From Maratus speciosus (lineage: Eukaryota > Arthropoda > Arachnida > Araneae > Salticidae): 64,000 nt of DNA. The translations under genes and the position numbers were made by a program. This document shows, piece after piece, positions 44,690-56,844 of the stretch. Below the pieces are notes generated by a model. It made no database searches. It was not told the origin of the DNA and saw only the letters and a list, made by a program, of their open reading frames with translations. Within the stretch, counting starts at the first letter, position 1. Every line of letters begins with the position of its first letter. The stretch spans positions 447,070,619-447,134,618 of the forward strand of contig OZ010786.1 in NCBI GenBank assembly GCA_963932465.1, in the 5' to 3' direction.

Positions 44690-45440
44690 CAAGTTCATTA
44701 ATGGGCAAAATCGGATCAAGGGAGTGAAATATGGAGGGGTTTTGTGAAAACCGAAAAAAAACATAACTTCCTTATTATAATACATATTAAATCAGGTTTA
44801 AGTTGTTAGTAGTTCTAGGAAAAGGCCAAAATTTATGTATCACAGATTTTAGATAAAATTAAAAATGTGGTCAAAGGGTGAAAAAAATAGGCGACGCAGA
44901 AAGTAATGTCAAAATTGAACCAAGGAGATTGAAAAAGGGAGGAGTTTTGTGAAAACGAAAAAAAAAACCCATAACTTCTTAATTATATATGTCCATAACG
45001 CATCAAATCAGTTTAAAGTTATTATTACTCCTAAATAAAAAGGCCTAAAATTTATGTGTCACATACATTTGATAAAATTAAAAATGTGCTCATGGGGAGG
45101 AAAAAAAAATAAGGTTTTCGGGAGAAAAAAATTCCTAACTTCGACAATTCTCAAGATATCAAATTCACTTAAACATTTTATAAATCTTCTTAATAATATC
45201 TACAACTTTTATACTGACAAATTTTTGATGAGATTAACTTCTCTTATCGCAAAAAAAAATTAAAAACGAAAAAAAGGTGCGGAATTGAAGAAGAAACAAA
45301 TTCATAACTTCGTCAATTCACAAGATATCAAACCTGATTAAATTTATTATAAATTTACTTAATATTATCTACAATTTTTATACTGACAAATTTTTGTTAG
45401 GACCAACTCTTACTGCAAAAACAAATTAAACAAAAACAGG
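44690..45440 (+). repeat. Diverged tandem repeat, four units of ~160-210 bp
   Basis: Units share CATAACTTC (44762, 44972, 45133 variant, 45302), then ATCAAATC/ATCAGGTTTAA, TATTTATGT-CACA or TACTGACAAATTTTTG, then TAAAATTAAAAATG. Units 1-2 resemble each other most, as do units 3-4. Confidence 0.65.
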
Positions 45441-46203
45441 GATTAAAGAAAAAATTATCAGGTTAACACGATTCTGATAAAACCAGCACTTAACAGAAAA
45501 GTAAAATTAAAAACTCGTCAAAAGCGACCAGATAAAATTGTTAATCTGGGTTTATCTCAAAGTTGTATTTAGTTTTTGTTGGTGAAATTTGTACTTAACT
45601 TCAAAATATACCTCCGCATGTAGGCCGAGCAAGCAGGGATTTTTTTTGTATGTAAAGAAAAAACAATGTAATCCATTTTAATCTACACCCTGATAGGCTG
45701 GGAAAATACAAATGACTTTCAAAAGTGTTTTTTCGATGACAACACAATATTTTAATATTTTAATAACTTAATTATCAATTAATAATTTAATTTTAAAGGA
45801 ATTTTCCGTTAGCTCGCCATAGGTGATGAATCGACAACTGTTTTCTGTAACTTGTACAATTGTATACGAGTTGAAAGAACAATGGATTTAATCATGCTCC
45901 AATAAACGTTTGCAAAAATATGCCAAATGGATGCGAAACTGCAACAGTGATTCATTTCAAAGTTTTAAAAGTAGAAAATAATGTATAAATAGCAATGAAG
46001 AGTGCAATATTAAAAAAAAAAATACGCTTTTATAAATAATAGATTAATATTAATTAATGTACGGTTATATCTTTATCAATCTAAACATTCTAAAAAAAAA
46101 AAAGGTTAAATAATTTTTAATTTTTTTCTTTCCTGCTACCCTATCTTAAAACAGAAACAGAGTTATTAACAAATTCCCTTGTTTGTGCTTTCTACCAAGA
46201 GTG
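45441..46203. other. No gene seen
   Basis: AT-rich; nothing recognised. Confidence 0.4.

Positions 46204-46237
<34 letters not shown>
46204..46237. repeat. Poly-A run (34)
   Basis: Uninterrupted A run just upstream of the element starting at 46267. Confidence 0.9.
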
Positions 46238-46239
<2 letters not shown>

Positions 46240-46266
46240 GGGTAAGTGGGATCACAGATCGCACTG

Positions 46267-46860
46267 AGGGTTTCGTTTAATATTCTTATCAAAACACTTT
46301 ATCCTTTTGCAAAATGTATTAGTTCCACATTTCGCAACCAGGGTGCGCGCACTCTACTCTACACAAACATCTATCCGAACAAAACTTCGTTTTGAAAGCT
46401 ACCCGTTGATATATTAGTCGAGGGGATCAGGCTCATAGCACGCGAGATAGGTAGGCGCTTCTGGTTGTAAAAAGTGGAAGTGAAAGATGTAAGGCTATGT
46501 GCATAAATGAAAGAGCGGTCAAAGGGGTATCGCAAAAGTTAGAATAGTACCCACTGGATGCAATGGGAGGGGGGGGGGGGGTTAGAAAAATTGCCTAAAA
46601 TACACAACTTAGATCCCGAAGGGATTTTGAAAATTTTATGATTTTTTGTGTGATCGCAAGTGTTCTGCTATAAGTATGCAAAATTAGGCTCAGCTAGAAA
46701 AAAAGGTAAAATACGCAAGTTAGAGATCAGAAGGGTAAATATAAGACTTTTTCAAAATTTTGTGATTTGTCGTTTGATGTGAGATGTTCAGCTATAAGTA
46801 TGCAAAATTTCAAGTCTTCAACTGAATTAGGGACTCAGAAAAAAAAAAAAATAAATAAAT

Positions 46861-46891
<31 letters not shown>

Positions 46892-47532
46892 AAAATACAC
46901 AAGTTAGAGACCAGAGGGGTAAATATAAGACTTTTTAGAAATTTTGTGATTTCTCGTTTTATGTGAGGTGGACAGATATAAGTATGCAAAATTTCAAGTC
47001 TTCAGCTTAATTAGGGGCTCAATTAAAACAAAAAGACTAAAATACACAAGTTAGAGCCCAGACGAATAAATATAAGACTTTTTCAAAATTTAATGATTTC
47101 TCGTTTGATGTGAGGTGATCAGATATAAGTACGCAAAATTTCAAGTCTTCAACTTAATTAGGGGCTCAGTTGGAAAAAAAAGCTTAAAATACACAAGTTA
47201 GAGCCCAGATGGGTAAATATAAGACTTTTTCAAAATTTTATGATTTGTCGTTTGATGTGAGGTGTTCAGCTATAAGTATCCAAAATTTCAAGTCTTCAAC
47301 TTAATTAGGGGATCAGTTAGAACAAAAAGATTAAAATACACAAGTTAGAGCCCAGAGGGGTAAATATAAGACTTTTTCAAAAAATTTTGATTTGTCGTTT
47401 GATGTGAGGTATCCAGCTATAAGTATGCAAAATTTCAAGTCTCCAACGTACATAGTTTCTGAGCTCTGTGACGGACAGACAGACAGATAGAGGAGCTAGA
47501 CGAATAGGGTTTCGTCAGATGAACGAAACCCT
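46267..47532. mobile_element. Non-autonomous element carrying a minisatellite
   Basis: Inverted ends AGGGTTTCGTT (46267) and AACGAAACCCT (ending 47532). The right end also forms a hairpin by itself: AGGGTTTCGT-CAGATGA-ACGAAACCCT. A GGACAGACAGACAGATAGA tract lies at about 47473. The interior is mainly a six-unit minisatellite. No clear target duplication, so superfamily unknown. Confidence 0.6.
46592..47462 (+). repeat. Minisatellite, six units of ~147 bp
   Basis: AAAATACACAAG-type unit starts at 46597, 46709, 46892, 47039, 47187 and 47333. The last four spacings are 147, 148 and 146; the first is short (112) and the second is stretched by an A-rich insertion. Each unit has GTTAGAG, AGACTTTTTCAAAATTT, GATTTGTCGTTTGATGTGAG, CTATAAGTATGCAAAATTTC and TTAATTAGGGGCTCA. 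Confidence 0.88.
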
Positions 47533-47669
47533 AAAATGCCTTGACTTTTGCATATTCGAGTTCGGTGCCCACGCATTTTAGATGTAATGTATTTAACCAT
47601 ATGATTAAGTAATGAATGAATGTAAGCAAGAATACTACGTATTAACTATGGTGTGTTTTACATGTGAAT

Positions 47670-49090
47670 ATTGAAAAGTTGAAAAATATTTATTAATTTA
47701 AACCACTCTGAAGTTTATATAAATAAAAAAGCTAATAATGATAGATTATAGGGGATGGTAGTACACAGTGAGAAAAAAATTATTATTACTTAACGAATGG
47801 TGGCGTTTTTCATTCTTTTGAAAAATTATTACTACATTTTTAAGGTAGACATTAATGTATGAATGGTTTTTAAAAAGTTATTTATAAAAGCACAGAAGCA
47901 GCATAACGGAGTATCGGAAATTGTCTCACTGTGTACTACAAGTGGTACACAGTGAGAATTGTATATATTTCCATAAATCATGCATTTTTACACTCTATCA
48001 GTAATTTTCTGCAGTTTATGATTTCTAATTCATATTTCTAGATTTTCAAGATATTAAAAATATGAGTCTCGGATGGATAATAGCAGACCTTGGGCTACCT
48101 TAATGTAAATTTTCAGCCTCTTATGTTTAGTAGATTATCCTAGCCATTCACGCCCATATACACAGAGAGAAAGAGAGAGAGAGAAAAAAACTTTCTTTTA
48201 TTAATAAACTACTTTTTTTAACATCATAACCACATAGTAGGTACATAGTGTGACGGGTCTCACTGTGTACCACAACTGTGTGTCTCACTGTGATACTTTC
48301 GTTACGTTACAACAAAATGGTTTTCACATCTTTTGCTACAATTTCATGACTTTAAAAAGTTTATGTCGCTTTTTTGAAATAGTCTATTATTAGATATAGC
48401 TAGGTTTGGTTAAGTAAATATATTCATATTGAAGTAAATAAACACTAAAATAGACTTTTATGTAACTTTAACCACTATAAAATAAGGAACTATTTACTAT
48501 TTTGTCGGACGAGTAACTGAAATGCCGAAACTAGATCCACGTGTTGCATAAAATGAGGTCGTTATGTGTGCGTGCCAGCTTGAAGAAAAAGTTACAATTA
48601 CATCTCAAAGTGGCTGCTGTCTCACTGTGTACCATGTCTCACACTGTACTATTCTCCCCTATATGGGATTGATCATATATATGGAATAAAAGTATTTTAT
48701 TTAACATTTAAATGAAATATGTATATTTTTTATAGTTTAAAATGAAATTTTATTAAATTAAAAAAGAAAAATTAAAAGGAATTTATTAATTTTAACCACT
48801 TTGCAGCGCAAAGACAATTTCTTTATAATAGTAGATTTAATACATATGGGATACAAAATATTGTGTTTAACTTTTATATACAAAATATATTTTCGTTCTT
48901 AGTTTAAAATGAATTTGTATTAAATTAAAAAATGAAAATTAAAAGGTAGTTATAAATTTTGACCACTCTGGAGCATATAGTAAATCAGCTAATAATGACA
49001 GATTATATATGGGATAAAAAATATTGTAATGAACAGTGATATGTAGCGTACAATTTTCAATCATAGTTTAAAATAAATTTGCATCTTATC
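47670..49090 (+). repeat. AT-rich tandem array, ~175 bp unit, split by an insertion
   Basis: Landmarks CCACTCTG(A/G)AG, AGCTAATAATGA(T/C)AGATTATA, TATGGGAT and AATATTGT recur at about 47703, 48797, 48960; TTTAAAATGAAATT at 48737 and 48902. The element at 47751-48659 sits inside one unit. Confidence 0.7.
47751..48659. mobile_element. 0.9 kb TIR element with GTACACAGTGAGAC motif, copy 2
   Basis: Left GGGGATGGTAGTACACAGTG; right (read inward) GGGGAGAATAGTACAGTGTG, followed by a second end-like copy TGGTACACAGTGAGACAGCA. TA flanks each side (47749-47750, 48660-48661); the empty site is preserved in the neighbouring unit at 48985-49010. Colinear with 28183-29140, including internal palindromic copies of the motif at about 47928-47958 and 48240-48295. 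Confidence 0.88.
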
Positions 49091-49546
49091 TGTATTCATT
49101 CGCAAATGTCATGGTTTATAAATCGGTTTCTTCCAATGAAACCATTTCCATATTTCGCAACTACGTATGATTAAATTGCGGAAAAATCTGATTTATTTCA
49201 GAATAATAATTTCCTTTCAATCGAGTTTTAAGATTACTTCCGGCCATGCAAGCACTTTTATTTAATTATAGGAAAGTTTATGCTCTTTCAATAAATTCAG
49301 TTACGAAAAGGGACATTTAATATTAAAGTTCTTAAAAGTTACGTTTCGAGCAGAATGCAACTTTTGTAAAAGTTTCTCAAACTAATGATTAAAAGAAAAG
49401 AAAAACTTATTCACCTATTTAAAGTTCTATATTGGGTTTAAAATGAAAAAAATCCCATATAAGCCAAAATGACTGATAGATTTTAAATTTCCAGTGCTTA
49501 CCTAGTGAATTTTCATTCTAAGACTGTTCATAGTTTAACAACACCT
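49091..49546. other. No gene seen
   Basis: AT-rich with no recognised content. Confidence 0.4.
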
Positions 49547-49550
49547 TTAA

Positions 49551-50060
49551 CCCTTAAATGCCTGAGTTTTCAAAAATCATTGTAATAATGTTTTTCGGCT
49601 TTCATTTTTTAAATAAATCATGGGAAAAATACTTAAAAAAATCATATTTTGTTTTAAGTATAGTTTACGGCTAAAAAACAGTTTGTGACTAATCGGCAAT
49701 ACTGGTGTTTAATTGAAAAAATAATTTGCCTTGATAACATTTTATAATATTAAACCCACAAGAATTTTGGGACCTATAATAAGAAATAAATTTCACTTGC
49801 ACATTGCAGGTCAAAATACGGTATTTCGCAAGCTCCCAAACGAAACAAAACGAACAAGTAGCAACAATTGAAAAAGTAAATCTATCTTTATTCTTAAACA
49901 GCACATGTGTTGCCATCTACATGTTGAAAATCAATTTAATAATATTTTCAGAATGTATTTTATTGACAACATTACGCATTATAGCTTCAATATTATTCTA
50001 ATAGTATTTTAGAGCCTAAATTGGGTATGTTGGCGAAAAGCAACACCAGGCATTTAAGGG
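49551..50060. mobile_element. 510 bp piggyBac-like MITE, TTAA target
   Basis: CCCTTAAATGCCTGAG at the left and, read inward from the right, CCCTTAAATGCCTGGTG; perfect TTAA on both sides (49547-49550, 50061-50064). CCC-starting ends with TTAA duplication are diagnostic of piggyBac. Short overlapping frames inside (75 and 65 codons) show no transposase. Confidence 0.85.
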
Positions 50061-50351
50061 TTAATATACTAATGCATTAACTCGTTTAAGGATGTTTGAA
50101 TGGTGCGAACACCGAATTTAAATTATGGCACCTAATTTTTTTAACAAATTTCTGGTGTCATAATATACGTGAAAAAATATGTTTAATTATTGTTAAATAA
50201 ATTTGTTCATAAATTCTGATGTCTCTCAGTTATTTCGACATTTCAGCTGCAGAAGTATACTTTGCCTCGAAAAGGATTATTAAAGTGATATTAAATCTAT
50301 TGTGAACTGACTGTACTAGTTTATACTATATTAATTTATAAAAATATATAT

Positions 50352-51330
50352 TTTAAATGTATTCGGGGATTTTCCCGTCGTTCATCATTGCGCCAATTCG
50401 AGACAAAATGCTTCATTTGGCGCGGCAAAGAATGATTGATATTGCCAAATTGCGAGAGCTATTTCTTTTTTTGTGTTTTTCATGGGTACAGGTGACACCC
50501 TGAACAATTAAATATTCCTTATTGCTTTCAGTCGTACCACACTACTTACATACTTTGTTCTTTATGAGACACTACAGTATTTCGGGGGATTTACGCTTAA
50601 ACTTTTTTCATCCTTTTTTAAAAAGTTTAATTTGTTTTTAATTTAATATTTTTAACAAAATTTACTTTTACGTATAAAAAAAATAAAAAATAGCTGACCA
50701 AGTCGCATAAGTTGAAGTTTAACTGAAATTTTACGACTATGAAATCTAACGAAAATAGTTATTATGCTTACTGTTGATATAACAATATGATAAAGAATTA
50801 TTTTTAAAGACGTATGTAACATTAAGTCTATTTTTTTGTACTTTTGTATATTATATTGATTGATAATAATTTTTCTTTAAAATGTAGTCGGGGTATTTGG
50901 TACCGTTTATCATTGCGCCAAATCGAGACAAAAGGCTTGTTTGGGCGAGGGAAAGAACGATTGATATTGGAAAATTAAGAGATCTATTTGTTTGTCTTTT
51001 TCATGTGTACATGCGACACTCTAAACAATTGATATTTTTGATTGATTTCAATCGTAGTACACTACTTATGCTACTTTATTTTTTATGAGACACTGCAGCA
51101 TTTCGGCGGATTTGCGCTTAAAAAACATCACTTTTTTAAAAGTTGCATTTGTTTTTAATTTAATTTTTGGCAAAAAGTACTTTTATGTATAAGAAATTAA
51201 AAACAGCCACCAAGATCCCAAACTTTAAAGTTTAGCTAAATTTCAAGGTGTATCTAACGAAAACAGTTAATATGTGTACTGTTGATATGACAATTGCATA
51301 AAGAAATTTTTTGAAGACGTAAGGGAAATG
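50352..51330 (+). repeat. Tandem duplication, ~524 bp unit
   Basis: Unit 1 from 50352 and unit 2 from about 50877 align end to end at about 80%: ATCATTGCGCCAA(T/A)TCGAGA, ATGATTGATATTG / ACGATTGATATTG, TATGAGACACT, GTTTTTAATTTAAT, ACTGTTGATAT. A short peptide frame (IIAP.RDK.L..AR.R.IDI) reads in both but ends soon after; substitutions look neutral. Confidence 0.8.
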
Positions 51331-51602
51331 TCTTAGTCAAAATGATTAAACAGATTATAACAACTTTCTAGTATTTTTTTATTATTTAATCATACATTAT
51401 TCGTCGGAATAATAGCTGATATTTTAAATTTAAAGAGTGAAAGACATATTTGAAATAAAATTATCATCAACAATATAAAGAATTTTAAGATTTAATTTTT
51501 TTTATTACTAAATGTTAAATCATAAAAAAATTTCATGATAAGAAAAGTATATACAAGCATTATTATTATTACATGCAGATAATTGCAAAAAATAGTTGTT
51601 TA

Positions 51603-51607
<5 letters not shown>

Positions 51608-51638
<31 letters not shown>
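51608..51638. repeat. Poly-A run (31)
   Basis: Uninterrupted A run. Confidence 0.9.
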
Positions 51639-51639
<1 letters not shown>

Positions 51640-52840
51640 AGTCAATGAAAATAAGCGTCTTAAGAAAAAGGAATCACACATACTAGATCTATGTCAATAG
51701 TTCTAAATAGTTATCTAAAACTCTCGCATCTCACACATGCCTACAGATCGTCAAGTAGTTTTCATATACTGTAGTACACTACGAGGCATCTGGAAAAAGT
51801 GTGAATAGTTATAGATTTCCACACTGCACTCAAATCAGATGTCACTTTTTTTATGGCTGGCATTTTTATGCTTATGGCTTGGCGGGATCATTTAGAACGA
51901 GTTGTTATTTTGATCAGATATAACTTATTTTTGAATGATAATCCATTTATGTATCATATTCGATAATAAATAAAGAAATGAAAAGAAATAAAAGAAGATA
52001 GGTTAAAAAAAAATACGCTTTATTTGAACTGCATAACAAATTATGAAGCATTAACTAACAGTTATATAGAAAACAATCTTAATACTTTTCACAAAATCTA
52101 TCTAGAATTTTAAATAATGAAAAATAAAAGAGTTGAACTTCTTTGGTAAAAATGTGTAATTAATTACTTATTACTATTACATTTAACATTTGATTAGCTG
52201 TACATTGAAAGTGTCTGCAGTTATTTTACCGATCAAAATTGTTATTTGCCTGTATTACGTTTATTTATATTTTGCAACAAAGGGGAATTAATTAAGAAGT
52301 TTTTTTTAAAACCAGTATAAAGTTTTTTACGTCAAAAATAATGATTATTTTGCATCGAGTATATCATTACCCAGACATATGCTATGGTATTTCCAATTTC
52401 ACCAAATAACAATTTTCATTCTCTTCAGTTTATACTTATTTCAAAACATCTTATTTCTAGAAATAGGAAAAATTTAGAAATTTAACTCCCAATTTATTAG
52501 TAATATATTTTGGACGATGCAATTTGATTATTGGAGTTTATTTTTCGGCAGCCCAAGCCCTCTTTTATCAATAGTTGTAAAACTACAAATGTTTCTTTTT
52601 TTTTATAAGAGGTACTTTTCATTTCTTGTTTCCATTAAACTACATTGTAAATATTTTTATTTTTAGTCCATTGCTCATTTTTGTATTTGAATCAAAATTT
52701 ATTGCATATATATATTATTTTCGAAGTTTATTGAATTGTACAATTATTTTTCATCAATTTATTTTTGTATTTACTGTTCACTATTTTGTTATTATTTACA
52801 ATATGACGATGGATTATACTTCTAACTTAATTTTAAATTT
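51639..52840. other. No gene seen
   Basis: 51670-51850 is slightly more complex; the rest is AT-rich. An 82-codon frame at 52626-52874 is low-complexity hydrophobic sequence without a recognisable family. Confidence 0.4.
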
Positions 52841-52886
52841 ACATAATGTTATTTACATAATGTTATTTACATAATGTTATTTACAT
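52841..52886 (+). repeat. 14 bp minisatellite (ACATAATGTTATTT)n
   Basis: Just over three perfect units, starting at 52841, 52855 and 52869. Confidence 0.92.
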
Positions 52887-53762
52887 TAAAACAACATTTT
52901 GACCTTTAACTACAAATATACTTGACCTTTTACCACGTTGGACTGTCTGTTCACTTCCTTTTTATTTCCACTAACGCATGATTTTTACCATATTTCCTAT
53001 CCTCTTTTACACTGTCTAGTTCTTAAAATTTAATAGCTTCCTGTAAATGTACTTTTGTAAGTAAACTAATTTTTTGTCTTCCTAGGAATATTATTTAACA
53101 GATACTACACAATCTAAATCTTTTATCTAAAATCTTTTATCTTTAATAAAACTATATGAAATAACCTTCTTTTTAGAGTAAAATAACAGAAGGAAGTTGT
53201 TTAAATTTTGGCTAAACCATGCTGAAGCCTGTGTAAGGGCAGTTGGAAGTCCCTATACCTACCATGTTAAATTAATGTATATTTTCTCATATATTACCAA
53301 AGATATTCACTTGAAGGTTTTTATATACATACTATGACTAATTCCTAATAAAGTGAAGTCAACTTTTTAAACAGATATGTTTTAGTTATTTTAAAAAAAA
53401 TGTGTAATAAAACCACTTTTAAATAACAAAAAACTTGCATTTTTCAAAAGAAAATACTTTTTATGAAAACTCTGTACAAATGTTTGTAACAAAAGTTCAC
53501 TTCAGATTGATCAGAGAAATCCGAGAAATATTCTGTTACGATTGCAAATAATAATGTGTAGTAGTTTCTATAAAGGGTACATCGAAATTCAAAAAGCAAC
53601 ATTTTGAGAAAATTCAGTTTAAAGTTTACGCATGTAATGTTTATGTATGATGTTAACAAACTGTATTACTTAAATTTCTTTAACTTCTTGTTGTCATAGA
53701 AAAAAAAAATTAATGTACCATTCAAAAGAGGGAAAATAAAGGACTCAAAATATTAAAAGTAT

Positions 53763-54700
53763 AAAAAAACGACTTTTTACCCGACTGAAAAGAAGGGTTA
53801 TGTGTTTCACTCCTATCTGTGTATGTGGATTTCTTTATACCCTCGAAACATCCCAACGGCTGGATGGATTTTAATGAATGGGGTCTCTATCAATTCGTCT
53901 TAACGGTCCGATGGTTATAGGCTAGGTTTTGTTTTTATAAATTCAAAATGGCGGCCGTAAAATACAAAATGGCGGTAGAGACGAGAAAAAAAAATTACGT
54001 ACCCTATTGAGTGGCATATCATTGGATAGGTCTTTCAAAATGAAGACGATGTTTCATTAACTATTTTACAGTCAGAAGCTCCGTTAAAATATTACATAAC
54101 CTGGAAGTTGTGTATGTAGGATCTCTAGCTTTACTGCAACTCTAACCATCATAGATATCTATAGACGTCATCAAAACTGTGTTTATACATAGGAACTAAC
54201 AATTAAACACAACTTAAAAGTCATCAATACAAGTAAATAAAAAAATAGATAAGTAATATAAACAAGTAATATAAAAAAAATATATTTCTTTTAAGTCAAT
54301 TCCTACTTAGGTCAATAAGAGAATTTTTTTCTCTCCCATTCTTCATACCTCGGGTGGCGCTTAAAATGCCTTGATCAAGAAGAGATCTCTCTCGGTCTTA
54401 AAATACCTTGATCAAGAAGAGGGCTCTCTCGATTAGTGAAAATTAATTAATTTAATTTAATTAATGAATAGATATTTGAAAAAACTGGATTAACATCAAG
54501 TGTCATACACTACAAGTTTAAAAAAAATTTATTTGAGCTTTATTGGGTGAAAAATAAGTATTTTATTAACGATTGAAAATTTGAACAAGATATATATATA
54601 GCGAGAGTGTGAGCTAATAGTAGGAATTGAAAAAAAAAAATAGTTTCACAATTATGAGAAATAATTAATTAGTTCGCTTTTTACGCAGTCGGGTTTTTTT
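53763..54700. mobile_element. Nested element with CCCGACTG ends
   Basis: A-rich ends containing CCCGACTG (53780) and CAGTCGGG (54686-54693), with TTTTTAC nearby on both sides. The left part has GGTTATGTGTTTCACTCC, AACGGCTGGATGGATTTTAA and AAAATGGCGG, a style of sequence common in arthropod non-autonomous elements. Exact edges uncertain. Confidence 0.5.
54355..54437 (+). repeat. ~42 bp tandem duplication
   Basis: CTTAAAATGCCTTGATCAAG and CTTAAAATACCTTGATCAAG, each followed by AAGAG..CTCTCTCG. Lies inside the nested element. Confidence 0.8.
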
Positions 54701-54756
54701 ATTTTTTAAATTTAATTGTTTATTTCAAATATTTTACTTCCAACTGCCCTTAATAA

Positions 54757-55589
54757 ACATCTATAGAATGCCAGAGTTAGTTAATTTCGTACATGGGATC
54801 TTCCAAGAATTGTGCCTATTTATTTTCTTTCATAAATCAACAGTCAAAAGTTCTCAGGTAACACCCACGCTAGATTGCATCATTTTTTACCTCCAACAAA
54901 AATTTTTAATTTTTTTGGCATAACTTCTGCTCTATTAACCTTTTCAGTAGTACATCTGTTTATGTGTATTTATTTATATGACTCATATAATATGTCATTA
55001 TATACAAGTTCTCATGATTTGCTGCATGAGGAATAAAAACGCATATGCATGTTGTACTTGATGTTCATCAGGGTACTAGTGCAATCTATTAGCGAAGTTT
55101 AAAAACATCTTTTTAATGCCTTATTTTTAAACATTTTTAACATGTTTAGTTTGTGGGATGCTGCGGTTGAGAAAAATAACAAGCTGTTGCATAATTTAAG
55201 GTAAAGAAAAAATAACCATGGCTCCCACGGTACTCAAGAGACAAAACTGCAGACTCCTAAAAAGGGCTAATATTCGTTTGCATAATGTCATCAGTATTTT
55301 GTGCAGCATTCACCAAATGATCTACAGTTTTCTTTATTCTCCTTTTTAATTCTTTATTTCCATTGATGTTATAATAACATTTCTTCACAGTACAGGGGAA
55401 AATATTCTATATAAGGATTCCCAATCATTAAATTTAGATATTTTTATAATAGTAGTTAGTAATAATCAACTAAAAATTTTCATCTTAATGAAAAACCGCA
55501 AAACCAAAAAAAGCTAAGAGTAAATATCATATATTAGTGACTATATAAATTATATGCATATATATTAAGAGTATTTCTTACATATTAAT
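54757..55589. other. No gene seen
   Basis: AT-rich; no recognised content. Confidence 0.4.
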
Positions 55590-55990
55590 TAGCTGACCTG
55601 CCTGGCGTTTTCCGGGCACGTGATAATAACTTTTAATATACTTATGTCAATCTTGAAGGATTTTTTTATAACTAAACGAAAATAAGCTATTCGAATGCTA
55701 TGGGCCCCACTGAATTCAGTAGTGTACACTCTCGATGGGGTATGTATTTTTTAAATTTCAAAAGAAAATATATATTCGGACAAATGAAGAGTTATGGGTC
55801 CCACTGCCTTCGGCAGCGTACACCAGGAGTAGGTCTAATGATCTGGTCTGTTTTATTTTAAATTTTTAAACGAAATACAAACCCTGAGCCTCAAATATAC
55901 CTAAAATCATCATTGAGTGAATATATATATTTTAAAAAAATATATTAAAAACCAAATCTAATAATGGAAACCCTCCGCCTTCAGCAGCAA
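55590..55990 (+). repeat. Recurring hairpin motif region, possible retroelement 3' end
   Basis: Starts with CTGACCTGCCTGGCGTTTTC, a GC-rich phrase that resembles ends of dispersed repeats in invertebrates. Two related stem-loops follow: CCCCACTG-AATT-CAGTAGTG (about 55710) and CCCACTGCCTTCGGCAGCG (about 55800); a third remnant CCTCCGCCTTCAGCAGC is at about 55973. Confidence 0.5.
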
Positions 55991-56840
55991 AACAGTGTTT
56001 CCTTCAAAAAAATTTTTCATCACATCATATCATTTAATATTAAATAAAAAGTTTTTATTGTGTAAACGCTATGAAACTTTTATGAGTTGTAAATATAATA
56101 TTACCGAAGCCTGTTAATATATTTCGTACTAAAATAGGGATACGCTTATTTAAAATTCATATAAGAAGCACAAATAAAATGCACTATAATTGCTTGAAGG
56201 TACTTACAGCATCTATGCACCTGCAAGTCATTTCCTATAGGTAAATTTAGCACTAGAATTTGCCTTTATTTTAGGGATATATAGTTTAAAAAGGTAGTAC
56301 TTTTCTTCCAATTGATTTTTTGCACATGGAAATCCTACAAGATTTTTTGTATTTTGAAACTGATAATTTTACCCCTAAATGTTATTATATCTAAACCAAA
56401 ATTTTATTAGAACAACAGCTGAAATGTTAGTTTAAGGTATTGCAATTTTAGATTAATAGAGAAAAAAAAAACAGTTTACATTATTATTGCGAGTAAGAGT
56501 GCGGAATTTTAACCCCCATTTTTTTTTTCAAACTGATAATTTCCCCCCTAAATCTCAAATTTTCCGAACCAAATTTATACTCGATCATTAGCTAAAAGAC
56601 CGGTTTTTCGTGTTGAAATAATGTATCCTGAAACCACTAAAATACTGAATTTTTTAAAAGGAGCATGCTCATATCAAGAGGAGCATCTTTACTAAAGTTG
56701 AAGGCTGGATGAACGAGCAGAATAACAGATGGAATTGATATGCATTTTTCAATCAATATAATATAACTTTACGGAGAGTGCAATAATATAAACTCATTAA
56801 AATACATTTCAATCAGTAAATATTCACACGCTGTAATCGA
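55991..56840. other. No gene seen
   Basis: 56350-56560 contains two diverged blocks ACTGATAATTTTACCCCTAAA / ACTGATAATTTCCCCCCTAAA about 200 bases apart. Confidence 0.4.
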
Positions 56841-56844
56841 TATA

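Larger units (their letters stand above)
53237..54749. mobile_element. 1.5 kb TTAA-type element
   Basis: Inverted ends GGGCAGTTGGAAGT (53237) and ACTTCCAACTGCCC (ending 54749). The right flank is TTAA, the left GTAA, consistent with a mutated TTAA duplication. Another element (53763-54700) occupies the middle. No transposase recognised. Confidence 0.65.

Noticed and set aside
46204..46237. Processed pseudogene or LINE poly-A tail
   Set aside because: No upstream coding or retroelement sequence and no target duplication; similar A or T runs are scattered through the window.
46592..47462. CRISPR-like array
   Set aside because: Units are ~147 bp contiguous tandem repeats with no unique spacers, in an animal-type genome.
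50897..51088. 63-codon open frame as a coding exon
   Set aside because: Shared in part by the tandem partner at 50.37 kb but changes look neutral and no splice sites are conserved in both units.
53444..53659. 71-codon minus-strand open frame
   Set aside because: Low complexity, inside a TTAA-flanked element, no family.
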